Source: Adiantum capillus-veneris (Eukaryota > Streptophyta > Polypodiopsida > Polypodiales > Pteridaceae). From it: a stretch of DNA of 64,000 bases. A program made the translations under genes and the position numbers. The stretch covers positions 8,819,693-8,883,692 of the forward strand of contig CM043959.1 in assembly GCA_014529385.2 (NCBI GenBank), given 5' to 3'. Positions within the stretch are counted from its first letter, which is position 1, and the number at the start of each line of letters is the position of its first letter. The notes beneath the pieces were generated by a model. The model was given only the letters and a program-made list of their open reading frames with translations, searched no databases and was not told the origin of the DNA. Below are positions 42,602-54,503 of the stretch, in pieces.

Positions 42602-44480
42602 ACGTGAAGGTTAGAAATAACCACATCACATTGTCCTTAGAGACGGTTCGCGATGCCATTCTAGAGACGACATAGAAACAAAAGTAATGATGATGCAATC
42701 ATATATGCAGACAACATAGAAACAAATATAATATCAATGTAATCACATGTGCACACATATATACTAAGCCGGTATATAAAAACATAATGGGGATCCTTAG
42801 ATTACTTGTATGCATGTAAGCAAAAAAAAAAAATCATTGCATACCATAAGGTTGAAGAGACGATAAGGCTGACAAGAAGACGAGAAGATAGATTTTCAGT
42901 GGGCTGACGAGAAGATAGATTTCCAATAGCCAGATGAGACGATAGATGTTCAATTGCCAAACAAGACAATAGATTTTCAGCTATGCCGATCCGTCAGTAT
43001 CAATCTTTTACAAGAGGACAAAACTTCAGTGTATAAATCATTTTGCCATGTCGAAAGGCTTCATGTTGGCTATAACACACGGCTTTGACGAGACGAGAGG
43101 AAATCTTTTTAGCCATACGAGAAGGCTTTGACGAAATAATTTGAACGTGTTTCTATACCGTAAATATGGCATTGGACGTTCCTTTGCATATCATTAACAA
43201 TCCATAGCCATGATCTTGAGACGTATTTCATCTGCATCAAAGACAAATAGATGAAAGATCAATATCAAGAACACTAATTGTGACGATGCCAGTGATGAGC
43301 ACAACATATTCATATCTCATTTTGACCAAACAACTAACGAACTTGCCAATGAAGTAAGGTTGGAACTTGGAAGAAAATACGTTGGCAGAAATAGACCGAC
43401 ATATGCAACCACAAATGTATACACCCAAAATACGTTGTTAAAGACGGTAGTGTGGCCAAGAATAGAGAACCTCAAGCTAATCTTATCATGCACGCTACAA
43501 AATAGTAATCGATGCACACTTTCCAAGCAAGTCTACAACAGCCTGAGAAGAAATCCTGGGCGCACACCACGACCTGCCCACAACACACAACCATGTTTTG
43601 CTTGCACAACACACAAAATTTCCCTCTCTTGCACGCAATCTCGGTCTTGACTTGCCACGAACTCAGTTCCACACTATGACCGCAGACCCGAAACACAACC
43701 GTGCATGCATGACTATGGCAGTGCAAAAAACAAAGAGGCTGAGACAACGCCATTCTGGAAAATCTAGCAAATCCCAAGATGCTGCATGCGTCTCAATTGC
43801 CACTCACCAAAAGAAACAAGGGCCATAGAGCATAAGACAGCAAGCTGCCTTTGTAAGACAAAACGATGAGAAGGAAATCATTTCCTAAAAATAGCATAGA
43901 CTTGCTACTCGCGTTGCCATGCAGATCAGAGAGTTGCTTGCAGACTGTTAGAGATTTCTGCTCAACCACATACATCTTATTACGTAATTACTCTGTCTGT
44001 TCACCTACGAGAACGCCGTTGGAGACGGGGCTACTTGACAACAGGTCAAATGCTAAAGAAATTAGTCAAAGTGGAGATTGCAGATAATAATAGAGTTGTC
44101 AACTTGGCTAAATAATGACGTGCAGGCTGATAATAGCCTCGTCGCATGCTTTTGTATTCTAATCTTGGCTAGAACCAAACTCCATCCATGAAAGCTTATC
44201 TTTGAAAAATAATCAATATCAACGCAAAACTCTAGTCTGGGTGATGATTTGGTGTAGTCACACTGCCAATTACACAACCGAAGTGCTCTTTCGCCCTGAT
44301 AAAAGCCCTAAACAAACGCTTCAATTCTCCGTCGTAGCCATTTTAAAGGAATCTTCACAATTTCATTATACACTCTCGATTAGTTTTTTTAAGAGGGGAA
44401 ACCCTTATTGGTGGTCTAACGGCATTGAATACAAGGTTGAAACAGCACGGGATTGCACTAGCTTACCACAAGTGAAGGCT
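42602..44480. other. No gene seen; four 27-bp repeats
   Basis: Starting at 42879, 42906, 42933 and 42960, four 27-bp units share GACGAGAAGATAGATTTTCA. The remainder shows no domain on either strand. Confidence 0.6.
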
Positions 44481-44489
44481 TTGTACCCT

Positions 44490-45070
44490 TTAACAGAGGA
44501 GCTCAAAGTGTTGATATTGATGTTATAAAATGTTCCCTCGCTCCTCATATTATTGGAACCGTGAGTGATGTGGCATTTTGTGCCATTTTTGACCATTTTA
44601 TGACTTGTTTTTTCATTTTTAGCCCAAAAAATACCCTTTTTTGTCTATAAAAAGCGCAAACGAGATGGGAAAAATCCCTAAATTGTGGAAATTACCATTG
44701 GTATTAAATTTCATCTTGAACCTCATTTTATCACTTGCAAGCATTCTGGATGCATCTCTTTTGCCAGCGCATGGAACCTGCTATTTTTGGCCAAGATTGC
44801 CCGCATTGAACTTTCTAGGCAAACCGAGCGTGCCACTTCAATACACTTGAAATTGGTACATTTCTAAATAAAAACAGACATATATTTATGTGAAAAAACA
44901 TGCCATACTTCCACGTCTAGGGACTCACTGTCCCAACAAGGGATTTACACAATTGCAACCATGGTATTTATTTTCGCATATATAACACTATGTACAAAAA
45001 AGCATTTGGTCCCTCATAACAAAAGCATTGGGAGTGAGGTAGATCTTGTACTTTCACATTATACAAGTCA
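44490..45070 (-). repeat. LTR-like sequence related to the Tat-like gypsy LTR
   Basis: AAAGTGTTGATATT...CCGTGAGTGATGTGGCATTTTG and following TTTTTGACC blocks resemble 36594-36720 in order and spacing, but are clearly diverged. It abuts a gypsy protease/RT junction at 45075, so it is probably the 3' LTR of that remnant with most of pol deleted. Confidence 0.5.
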
Positions 45071-45074
45071 TACA

Positions 45075-47325
45075 CTACGACAATGGTTGTCTATTTGGTG
45101 GACTAAAACCTAGCACAAGATCTATGGTATGATCCTCAGGTCTTTGAGGAGGTAACTCCCCTGACAAAGCGTCCGAATAACAATCATTGAACCCACTCAT
45201 GATCAAAAAAGTTGACATGTCTTTATCTGAGGTAGACAAATTAGATACAACTATAGGAAATTCTTTTGGAAAGGTCAAGTGCGAAGAAAGATGATTCTTT
45301 ATTCCAAATGAAATAGCAGAAGTAGAAAGTACTGGAACAGACTCGCCTTTAAGCTTTACATCAAGGACATGAGTCTTTCCTTTGTGCACAAGGGTAGTCT
45401 TTTTTTTGTACATATCCACTATAGCATTCATCTTCTAACACCATGGGATACCCAATAACACATCACAGCCCTCAAGTGGCATACTATGAAATTCCTCCGC
45501 ATCCACATAGCTTTGAATGTGTAGACGAAACTTCCCCAAATAACACATCACAGCCCTCAAGTGGCATACTATGAAATTCCTTCGCATCCACATAGCTCTG
45601 AATGTGTAGATGAAACTTCCCCAAAATGGGAGTAACAGGCTCTGAATGACCTGGGCATGCCAAACCTGCTTCACTTGTCATACCATCTCCTTTGTACAAA
45701 TGTCCAACTTTGACTCCAATTCTGGTGATATGAAATTTTCATGGCCTCCTCGATCAAAGAAAACCAACATTGTCTCGTCTTTGACTTTGACCCAAGTTGC
45801 AAAATGTCCCTCCTCTTCACAAATATAGCTTTTCTTGGCCTCTCTAAGAGCTTTCCTTTCTTCAAAAGTTTTGCCAAAAAATGCCTTTTTGTCCTTGCAA
45901 AGAATATTTAGAGTGCTTCTTGGACGTATCAGCTTCTTTAGTGGAGGGCTTCTTTGTGGGAGGCACAGAAGGCTTTGCTGCAACATTTCCCTTGGCTGAA
46001 ATTTTTTTTCCCTGGGACCCTTTCTTGTGGCTATTAAATCCATCAGAATCTCCCTTTGACAGATTCATGGCCACTCTTACATTCTCAATCAATTGGAACA
46101 TATTCTTGATAGTAGTCTTTCTGCAGTAGTTCGTGATCTTCTTGGGCAATCCGCAATAGTCCTTCTCAATCTGTTTTGACAATGGCACAAACGTGTAAGA
46201 GGTGACTGAAAACAATGTGGCCCAAAACTATTTATTATACTCTTCCACATTCGCACAGTGTTTAGCATTTACCTTGTGCCATTCTGTCATCACATCCACT
46301 TCAAAAGTGCTTGTTAGCCATGTACGTGCAAAAACCTATTTAAATTGGACCCACGTTGTTGGGGCTTGTCCTCGATTCAACAATGTGGTTCACCATTGAA
46401 GCGCATTTCCTTTCAAGAAAGTGGTAGCTTTGTGTATCTTTGAAGACTTTGTGAAATTTCCTCTAGAATAAGCTACATAAAACTATTGTATGAAGGTCAA
46501 AGCCTTAAGTTGATCTTCAGTTCCTCAAAAAGTTTCAAACTTCACTCCCTGTCCAGCTTCCTTGTAATCCTTTGGCTGACTCAGAGGAGCCACATTATCA
46601 TAAATAGGTTCCTGTAAAAATGTGCTTCACGATTGCGCATTCTAGAACTCGCATCACTTGTTCTACCTATCATATCTGCATTTTGGACGTATGACTACGA
46701 AAAACCAGCCATATCAAATTCTGTTAACAAGCACTCTAAATTGATCATAGATACCCTGAAAACCTGGTTGGACATCCATGTTCACATATAAAGGGTTACC
46801 CCTGCCTGTTTGCATTGTCACAAACACATTCCCTGGAATATAACCTATGGAAGGTTTAGCCATAGCTTGAAACATTGAACCACCTCCAAAATAACTAGGA
46901 AAATTAATAGGTAATGGAAGGGTCTCACGCATAGCCTACTTATTACTCCATTGACCATTTACAAATGGTTCTTGTCTAGCTAAAGCAAGCTGCTTTGGAT
47001 TATTGGACAATATCGGCTGCTCAAACACATGGGCTTTCCCTCGAGCATCACGAGTCCTTTGCACATTGGAAATCTCCTTTTCCTGCAACGGCTCAGTCAT
47101 GTCCTATGTAGGAGGAGGAAAACCCTATGTTGGAGCTTGAAATTCTTGTATAGAATCCTATAAGAACTCCTACTCCTTGGGTTGTTAGCCAACTTCCAAA
47201 ACATGTCCATGAAGCGACGCAGTTAAGCTCTAAACAACATGTCCTCTTCCTGAAGAGTTGAAGGAAATTTCTTTGTGCCATCTGAGGAAGATCCCTCTTC
47301 AGGTACTTGGTCTCTCTTTTTTGCC
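45075..47325 (-). pseudogene. Gypsy gag-protease remnant
   Basis: A start at 47325 reads MAKKRDQVPEEGSSSDGTKK. Gag segments follow with stops (VFARTWLTSTFEVDVMTEWH at about 46240-46340; SKQIEKDYCGLPKK). A degenerate zinc knuckle reads YICEEEGHFATW. The aspartic protease has FFDRGGHENFISPELESKL (the usual DSG is changed to DRG) and MPLEGCDVLLGIPW. The end reaches the RT entry motif ELPPQRPEDHTIDLVLG, then stops at 45075. RT, RNase H and integrase are missing. An 85-bp tandem duplication inside the protease shifts the frame. Confidence 0.8.
45456..45625. repeat. 85-bp tandem duplication in gypsy protease
   Basis: TAACACATCACAGCCCTCAA starts at 45456 and again at 45541. The two units differ at a few bases. 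Since 85 is not a multiple of three, the duplication causes a frameshift and repeats the MPLEGCDV segment. Confidence 0.93.
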
Positions 47326-47527
47326 ATATAAAGACAATCCATGCTTCAATTTTTTAAGAAAAAGTGACTATCCCGTCGATGGAACCATATAACCTGCCTA
47401 TACAATGTAGAGGGTGGTACTATTTCAATTATCTGTTAGCTTTACATAGAGCACTGTGAAGAAAAGAGAACACAGGCGTGTCTAGCAACTAGAATGTCAC
47501 TGCACACACCAGATCGACACCTTGTAG

Positions 47528-47545
47528 ACCCCAAAATTGGCGCCC
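47528..47545 (-). other. Possible primer-binding site of gypsy remnant
   Basis: On the minus strand GGGCGCCAATTTTGGGGT resembles the tRNA-Asp type site of plant Tat/Athila elements (TGGCGCC... GGGG). It matches at about 11 of 18 positions. It lies about 200 bp upstream of the gag start, as expected. The 5' LTR should lie to the right but is not recognised. Confidence 0.35.
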
Positions 47546-47559
47546 CTTTTGGTACTTAT

Positions 47560-48180
47560 TTATTCAATTAACAGTTGACTATCCATGTCGTACATATTTA
47601 GAGAAGGCAACACGAAAACTACACCTCCTAGTGACACCTACTCTCAGAGAAAAGAAAGAGGGAGAAACTATTTATGAAACTAGTGACAACCCTAGAGCAC
47701 ATAGACAATTTTCTATTATTCAAACACTAGCCACACATCAAGGTAAATATTTTTATATCCTCAAAAATTCCTAAAATGCTTCTGGAAGTTGAATTGGAAT
47801 TAAAAACAAGTTAGACATATCTAGTAGAATTAGCTAATGAAATAAACCGTGGTATCTCGACATTCCTGGAAATCCTTGATTTTGACCTAGGAGGACACTC
47901 TACCTCAATTTTCTTTAGATTCCTTCAACTTTAAATGATGTACAATGGGACTCTTAGAATGGATTGGGTATTTAGGAGTCATGCTAGCATCCACTATGGC
48001 GAAGACAATTTCACCTTTACAGATAATGAAGCAAAGCATGTCAAATTGCAGGGGAAGAATGAACATCCAAGGATTAGTTAGCTAAACCAAATCATCTACT
48101 CAAGGGTATCAAAGCTGGAAATATCTATTTTTGTTCAAATTGAATAAGCTTGATCCAAACTTAAGTGACACCTTTTTGGT
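47560..48180. other. No gene seen
   Basis: AT-rich sequence between the gypsy remnant and the copia 3' region. It may hold a decayed LTR, but no partner is available. Confidence 0.4.
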
Positions 48181-48290
48181 TCTATGAGTATGCTAACGTC
48201 ATTCTCAAAGACCTCAACACTCTTCCTCCTACTCGAGAAATTGACCAGGAGATAGATATTCTCCAAGAAAGTGGTCCTCTATAAAAAATA

Positions 48291-48294
<4 letters not shown>

Positions 48295-48349
<55 letters not shown>
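48295..48349. repeat. (TA)n(GA)n compound microsatellite
   Basis: About 30 bp of TA passing directly into about 26 bp of GA, at the 3' edge of the copia copy. Confidence 0.95.
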
Positions 48350-48354
<5 letters not shown>

Positions 48355-48720
48355 ACAAGACACACCCCATGCACACTCCGAAAGACTGATTCATATTGAG
48401 GACAATCTACACATGTATAGGTGAGACCAAGTTAGGTAGAGTGATCCATATATAGCTCTCCAACACCCCCGCTCAATCAAAGGTCTCTAGATCTCGATGA
48501 AAAAACCCTTGGAGAGTACGAGGAGAAAACCCAAACCCCTATATAAATATGAAAATATGAACCAGCAATAGTGATGTGAAAGTGCATTGTGTATCTATGT
48601 ACAAATATACAAGTGACCAAGAGGTCGCACTGTGCAAGAGTCAAATATACAGGGTGCACGGTGCCTATAAGACTACAATGACATATGTAGAAAGCTATCA
48701 TAGCAAATAAATCTTCTAAT
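48350..48720 (-). repeat. Ty1/copia 3' region/LTR-like sequence, copy 2
   Basis: Matches 11090-11460 along its length, including ATAGGTGAGACCAAGTT and ACAAATATACAAGTGACC. Both copies are on the minus strand 3' of RNase H-related sequence. Confidence 0.5.
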
Positions 48721-50640
48721 CTAGAAAGATTGAAATTTGGGCAATTCCAAGCTCCAAGCACAAGAGAATGAAATCTCTTTCATTGGGCACTTTGATAAGA
48801 ATGTGTGCAATCATTTGGTCACTAAAAAAATGTTCAATCATGATAGTTCCTTTAAGTACATCATATTAGATATAATGACAATGATCTCATATCCAATTGG
48901 TTTTTTCCTACAAATAAGACCTATTAGTCTTGCAAAAGACTACATACAACATAACAAGTCAAAAAAAAGAAACCAATATCAAAGAAAACCAATTTGATAA
49001 GTCTCTAAATCAAATTGAACCAATAATGTGAACATCTGTTAAAAAGGTCTCTTGATAGTTAATGCCGATAATTTGAGAGTAACCTTTGGCAACTAATTAT
49101 GCCTTGAATTTTTCAAAAGATCCATCAGCTTTAATTTTTGTTTTATACACCCACATACACTTAATAGAACTACGACTAGAATGCAATTTGGTTAGCATCC
49201 ATTGACCTTTAGAGACAAGAGAATCATAGTCTATTTCCATAGTCTCTTGCCATTGATCTTTTTTTAGAGAAGAGATAGACTCACTATTGGTGAGGGGATC
49301 TTCAAAAGTAGAGAGCGTTATCAATGATATCTTTATCATAGATGCTACAGTAACCATGCTCAAAATCAATACGCAAATCAACAAAAATATCAATATGATC
49401 ATTTGTAACATTCAAAGTTCATAGTTGTGAAATGAAAGTTGCTTCTTACAAAGAGGTTGGTCATAAAAAAAGAACAAAAAATCATGAAGCAAAGATTTAG
49501 TATCATCAGAATCATCCATGGACCATGTACCTCACATAAGCTATTCACTGAAAGTAGCATCACAATTCACGATTACTTTCTTGGAGGAAGGATCATAGAA
49601 TTTGTAGAATTTGGAAGTTTTAGAATATCTAATAAAAAAACCTTTGAGAGGAGGAGCGTCAACTTTTTCATGTTATGATGGATACCTTACCTAAAGGAAC
49701 AACAACAGGAAGATGTGTTTGAACAAATAGTATTATCAAGATAGATTCATCACAAAAGGGATAAGATAGCTTAGAATGAATTATCATACATCTTACAGCG
49801 CTAGCATTAAGAATAGAGTGATTTTTTTTGTTCAACAATACCATTTTGTTGAGAGAAATAAGGAATAGTATACTCATGATGAATATTTTGTTCAATACAA
49901 TAACTCTAAAACTCACAAGAAACATATTCTCCACCATTATCACTGCTAAGTTTCTTGAGACAATGAACGGTTTCAACTTCTGCAGTATTGTAAAATCTTT
50001 TGAAAACAAATAATACCTCATATTTTTGTCTAAGCATAAAAATATATATATCGTGAGTAAGCATCAACAAATATAATGAATTAACAATGTTTTGATCTCG
50101 ATGAAGGAAAAAGCCCACAAAAGTTTATATGAAAAAGTTCCAAAAACATCATGAGAATGAGTTGCACTTGAGAGAGAAAAAGGTTTACGATTGTGTATTC
50201 CAAGAGCATAAAAATCTGATATTTTCATATGAGAATGAGCTTTAAAATCCATGAAATATATAAGATCATGACGATGAAGCTCAAAGAGTTTAAGAAATTG
50301 GGATTAATAAATCAGTGATGCGATACCTTTACAATCATGATCACCTAGAGTAGTAACAACATTTGCTACAATATCATTAAGAGAGATCTCAAATAAATTA
50401 CCGTTGCAAAAATAAATCACAATATTCTATCCATCTTTCTCAATATATGTGGCCTTTGGTATGATCACAGCCCACAAATAGTCCAATGTCAATGAGTCTT
50501 GTTACTGAGAGAAGATTATGTTAGAAAACAATGACAGATGCTTTACAAATATGAAACCTCCGTCAATCAATTGTACTAAAAATAGTACAACTTATAGCTA
50601 CGAACTTCATTTTCTGAAAACCACGAATAAAATCAAAGAG
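48721..50640 (-). pseudogene. Ty1/copia pol remnant, rearranged
   Basis: Reading leftward from 50250: a pre-integrase-like segment, then integrase pieces FALGIFHRDQ-like and KLSSDNGGEYVSCEF (about 49906-50000), with HEYTIPYFSQQNG near 49830. The RT entry follows at 49097-49290: DQWQETMEIDYDSLVSKGQW and YKTKIKADGSFEKFKA, then VAKGYSQ-type sequence. The main RT body is missing. Instead an inverted scrap of RNase H (ISLAKDYIQHNKSK on the plus strand) lies at about 48925-48965. Stops and frameshifts are numerous. Confidence 0.8.
48881..48965 (+). repeat. Inverted RNase H scrap within copia copy 2
   Basis: TTAGTCTTGCAAAAGACTAC and CATAACAAGTC here are the reverse complement of the equivalent stretch in copy 1 (11655-11735). 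Sequence on its left is colinear with copy 1 (11460-11640) in the original orientation. Confidence 0.8.
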
Positions 50641-50649
50641 CGCAAACAA

Positions 50650-51230
50650 AAGAACAAGTTTTGACCAAAGTGCAAACTTTGAGTAGAAGAGCCTCAAAAA
50701 TTGATCCAAACTTGAGGGTGTCAAAACACAAATTGATAAGTGAATGTAGTCAAAAGTTAATCACATTGATTTGCAACAATCACCACTCAAAACACTTCAA
50801 ATATTCCCAGGTGACAACCATATTAACAAGAATCTCTCCTCAAAAAAAAAAGCAATTGTACAACTCTTGCAAACAAATCGTATACACATACAATGTTCCT
50901 TCACCATGAGTTCATTCCTACGTGATTGTTACCGTACAGGTTACACGGATCAAAAGTCTTCTCAAAGGTTCTGTGGCATCTATGTTTGGCTGGTCACCAA
51001 CCAAATCTGGGACAAGTCTTGCACTCGGGTTTGGCTTCTTCCCTTTATGGTCTAACTTGTCGTCCTTATTCTGTGACTTCTTCTATGGGTATTTAAAATC
51101 TATCTATTACCAAATATAAAAAACGAATCAGATATCCCAAAGACAACCTTCCCTCAATACCCAATATGGCCATTTTGAATTTTAAGTAATGACATTTAGT
51201 TACTAATACACCGACTTAACTCAATAGATT
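50650..51230. other. No gene seen
   Basis: No transposon or host domain was read on either strand. Short open frames look like chance. Confidence 0.4.
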
Positions 51231-51234
51231 GATG

Positions 51235-53600
51235 TACAATATTTTAGGCACTATCTAGATGATTTTGTCCTTGTCTTGTTTGATGATATTCTAATCTACT
51301 CAAAGAATAAGAAAGAACACAAAGTCTACTTGAGGAGGGTTCTTCATCTTCTTTAACAACACAAGCTATATATTAAGATAACCAAGTGTTCATTCTTCTC
51401 TTCAAAGATCGAATACTTTGGATTTATTGTTTTTCAAGAAGGGATCTCAATAGACCCTTCTAAAGCTCAACACATTGTTGAATGTCCTCATTGCTGGCAG
51501 CTAAAGAATCTTAATAAGATATCATGTTGTGATTGCTTTTCTCTTGACCAACCTTCTAAAGAAAGAAGTGAAGATAAATTGGGAACCGCAACACAAAGAA
51601 GGTTTGATAAACTTAAGGAATATGTCATTACTTCACATTGTCTAAAGCTACTAGATTTCTATCACACCTCGATGTTGTCACATTGATGCTAATGATATAG
51701 CAATTGGAGGAGTGTTAGTTCAAGAAGGATTAGAGACAATAACTACCCAACTCGTGATCTCAAGCTATTCACACTCATTCATCCTCAAAATCTATGGATG
51801 CACTTCTTATTAGGAAGGAAGTTATGACTTATAACCAACCATCAGAGATTAACGTGGATCTTTACAAAACCAACCCTAAATATGCAAGAAATACACTCGA
51901 TAGAGTTTCTTCAAGAATACAATTTTTACATTATCTATTTCCTAATAAAAGAAAACTCGATTGTAGATTCACTCATTTAAAAATCTAATTCTGAAATTTT
52001 TTCTTGTTCATAGAGGAGAATCAAAGAATATACCATCTATAAAATACTCTTTCTATGATGGCCATTGTATCTATTATGAAGATAGTCCATGTGTACCAAA
52101 GGATACTAACATAAAGAAGGATACCTTGGTCAAGGCCCATTATAGTCCTACTTCACAACTCCTATAGTATGCAAAGATCCTTAATTATGTGTGCAAAAAA
52201 TTATATTCAATTGGGAAAAAGGTGGACATACTACACTATGTATTTCGATGTTTGATATGCCAAAGGATTAAGATGCAAAGAATTATACTCCATGCTATAT
52301 TTCAACCACCGTTGTATTCTCTAGATGGGTTGGAGTGCATAATTATGGACTTTGTCACTAGATTGTAGGAGGATAAAATGCACTTATTTTGGTTTTTGGC
52401 CTATACTCACTAAGGTTTCACATATCATTCTAGTCAAGACAATTGTTATTGCCTACAACATTGCAAAATTGTTTTCTAAGAAGATTTTTAGATTGTACAT
52501 TGTTCACATAGGTTGTAAGCCAGCAAGATGTGGAGTTTAATTCAAATTTTTGGCCTCTCTCTTCAAGGAGATTAGAATAAAGCTCAACTTTAGTACTACA
52601 TACCATCAACAATCACAATAAGAAATGGAAATGGAAAAATAAAAAATAGGAAACCCGACGTTGCGATGAAGATCAAAGCAGTCAAGAAACAACAATCCTT
52701 TTAATTAAAATATTAACTTAGTGTAAAAACTATTGTAGGACTTAAACATACACCCACCCATCCATAGATCCAACCAAAATTCCCAGAAGCCACAATAAGT
52801 ATGCAAAGAAGCCACAATATTCACTCTCAATTAGTACCCGATACATAAAGCATAGAGTGTGCATATAGAGACATGCAAGTGCATAAAAATGATACTAAGG
52901 CTAAAAGATAATTGACTGAGAACAAAAAAAAGCATTTACACTTTTCACTCTAAAAAAGAAAGGCCAAAAACGTCGTTTCCGTGAAATGGCCATTCCATTT
53001 CTTCAAGGAAGAAACAATGTTTCCTATGAATGACTATGATACCATCCCTAATTGAATTGGGAGTTGAATGGGTCTAGAAAGTCATTAAAATTATTCCTAG
53101 AGCCTATTGTAGTAGGGATCTAAAGCAATGGATTCAATTTCGACCTTTAGTGGAATATTCTTACAATGTTTCAAACAATTAAACCATTGGTAAAACCCCA
53201 TATTGTGCCCTCTACAATCATGAATGTGTCTCTCCACTCAACGTTTTACATCCTACCATAAGAGCTGAAGCTTCTAAGAGGATTATCAAAGAGATGGAAA
53301 TCCAAAGCCATTCAAAAGAATAATCAAGCATCTCAAAATATACAAAAGCAGTATGCTCATGGTAAGATGTTCGAAAGAAGATTCAAGGAAGGAGACAAAG
53401 TTTTTCTTGGGATTCACCCAAAGATAAGTAGCCAACCACTTGGGAGGTACAAAGAAGTCTAGCCTCCATTATTGTGGTACTTTTGAACTCATCAAATGTA
53501 TATTTAGGTATTCTAGATTACAAGCTAACATTGCTAGTTTATGTGAGAGTCTATGATGTATTTCTTGTATTGAAACCCTATATTCTTAGTGATGATTAAA
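51235..53600 (+). pseudogene. Chromovirus-like Ty3/gypsy pol, heavily decayed
   Basis: RT: FRHYLDDFVLVLFDDILIYS (about 51242-51300), LYIKITKCSFFSSKIEYFGF and EGISIDPSKAQ (to about 51480). Integrase core: PLYSLDGLECIIMDFVTRL (about 52310-52365), KVSHIILVKTIVIAYNIAKL, and LFKEIRIKLNFSTTYHPQ-type sequence (about 52555-52615), with frame breaks. C-terminus: about 53200-53580, with KQYAHGK-like, FKEGDKVFLGI-like, YCGTFELIKC and VRVYDVFLVLKPYIL. The order and motifs match plant chromoviral pol; the chromodomain could not be read. Dozens of stops show great age. LTRs were not identified. Confidence 0.75.
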
Positions 53601-54430
53601 TCATTGACCATGAATAAATTTTCATGCCAACCCAGAACATCTTGGATCTCCATCCCTCTATAGTTTTGAAATATTGAGAAAAAATAATTTAAAAGAGAGT
53701 TCTAAGGTTTAATGGAAGAACTATCCTAAATAAGATACATGGGAGATGAAGACACTATAAAGAACAAGTACTTTGACTTCTTCTTGAGACGATACATATT
53801 GAATCCTTAAATTAAGGAGTCTGTAATGCACCATTTTTTTTCCATTTAAATTTTGCATTCATTCATGGCTCTTGATTTAAGTTTATTAGTATTATAGAAT
53901 GTAATAACAATTAGGAATGTGCTAAAAAAAAGCAATTATGACATCCAACGTCGTACATATAAGCTATGTGAACCTATGTCAAAATCTTAGGAAAAAGAAA
54001 AGTTTCTAAAAGACCTTACTTTTGAAAAAATGGATGAATAATAAGTATCCCCAAGAGAACCGAGAGCAAAGTACTCCAAAAACAGAGAATGATATGAGCT
54101 CATTGCTAAAGGTTGAGGACGGCCATAGTTGTTTACACGAAAATCAAGGTTGTGAGAGATGTATAACCAAAAATAATGTACCTAATTAACACAATTCAAA
54201 GGCTATTATAAAGGGGTAGAGGACAAACACAATTTACATAAAGAGTAATAGTACTCTAAAACAAAGCTTCACCACCATCCCGGCATCGCCACCTCCTTCA
54301 CCTCAACCCTCCTCAAGTCCCTCCAAGGCTACCGACTATGGTGGAAAATTAGGCATAGTCCTTAGAATTCTTGGTAATGAGGCTATGAAGGCTTCATTGG
54401 CACCATTGACTACCTGCAAGGGACAATCAT
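53601..54430. other. No gene seen
   Basis: AT-rich DNA after the decayed gypsy, with a C-rich stretch near 54270-54330. No domain recognised. Confidence 0.4.
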
Positions 54431-54435
54431 TTAGT

Positions 54436-54503
54436 AGGACTCAAAAATTCCTAGGAGGTCACCCATCACAGTACTACTTTATCTGGGGTGCTTAATTGCA
54501 AGG
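54436..54503 (-). ncRNA. 5S rRNA-derived sequence (pseudogene, Cassandra- or SINE-type)
   Basis: On the minus strand, from 54503: TTGCAATTAAGC, then AGTAGTACT and GATGGGTGACCTCCT, then GGAA and AGTCCT. These match, in order and near-spacing, the second half of plant 5S rRNA, including the GATGGGTGACCTCC box C, which is intact at 54454-54467. The 5' half of 5S is not recognisable. Such pieces occur in Cassandra TRIM LTRs and in 5S-derived SINEs. No LTR pair or Met-tRNA primer site was found within about 300 bp, so the carrier is undecided. It is not a functional rRNA gene. Confidence 0.72.

Noticed and set aside
54436-54503. Functional 5S rRNA gene
   Set aside because: The 5' half is missing and box A is altered; it can only be a derived fragment.
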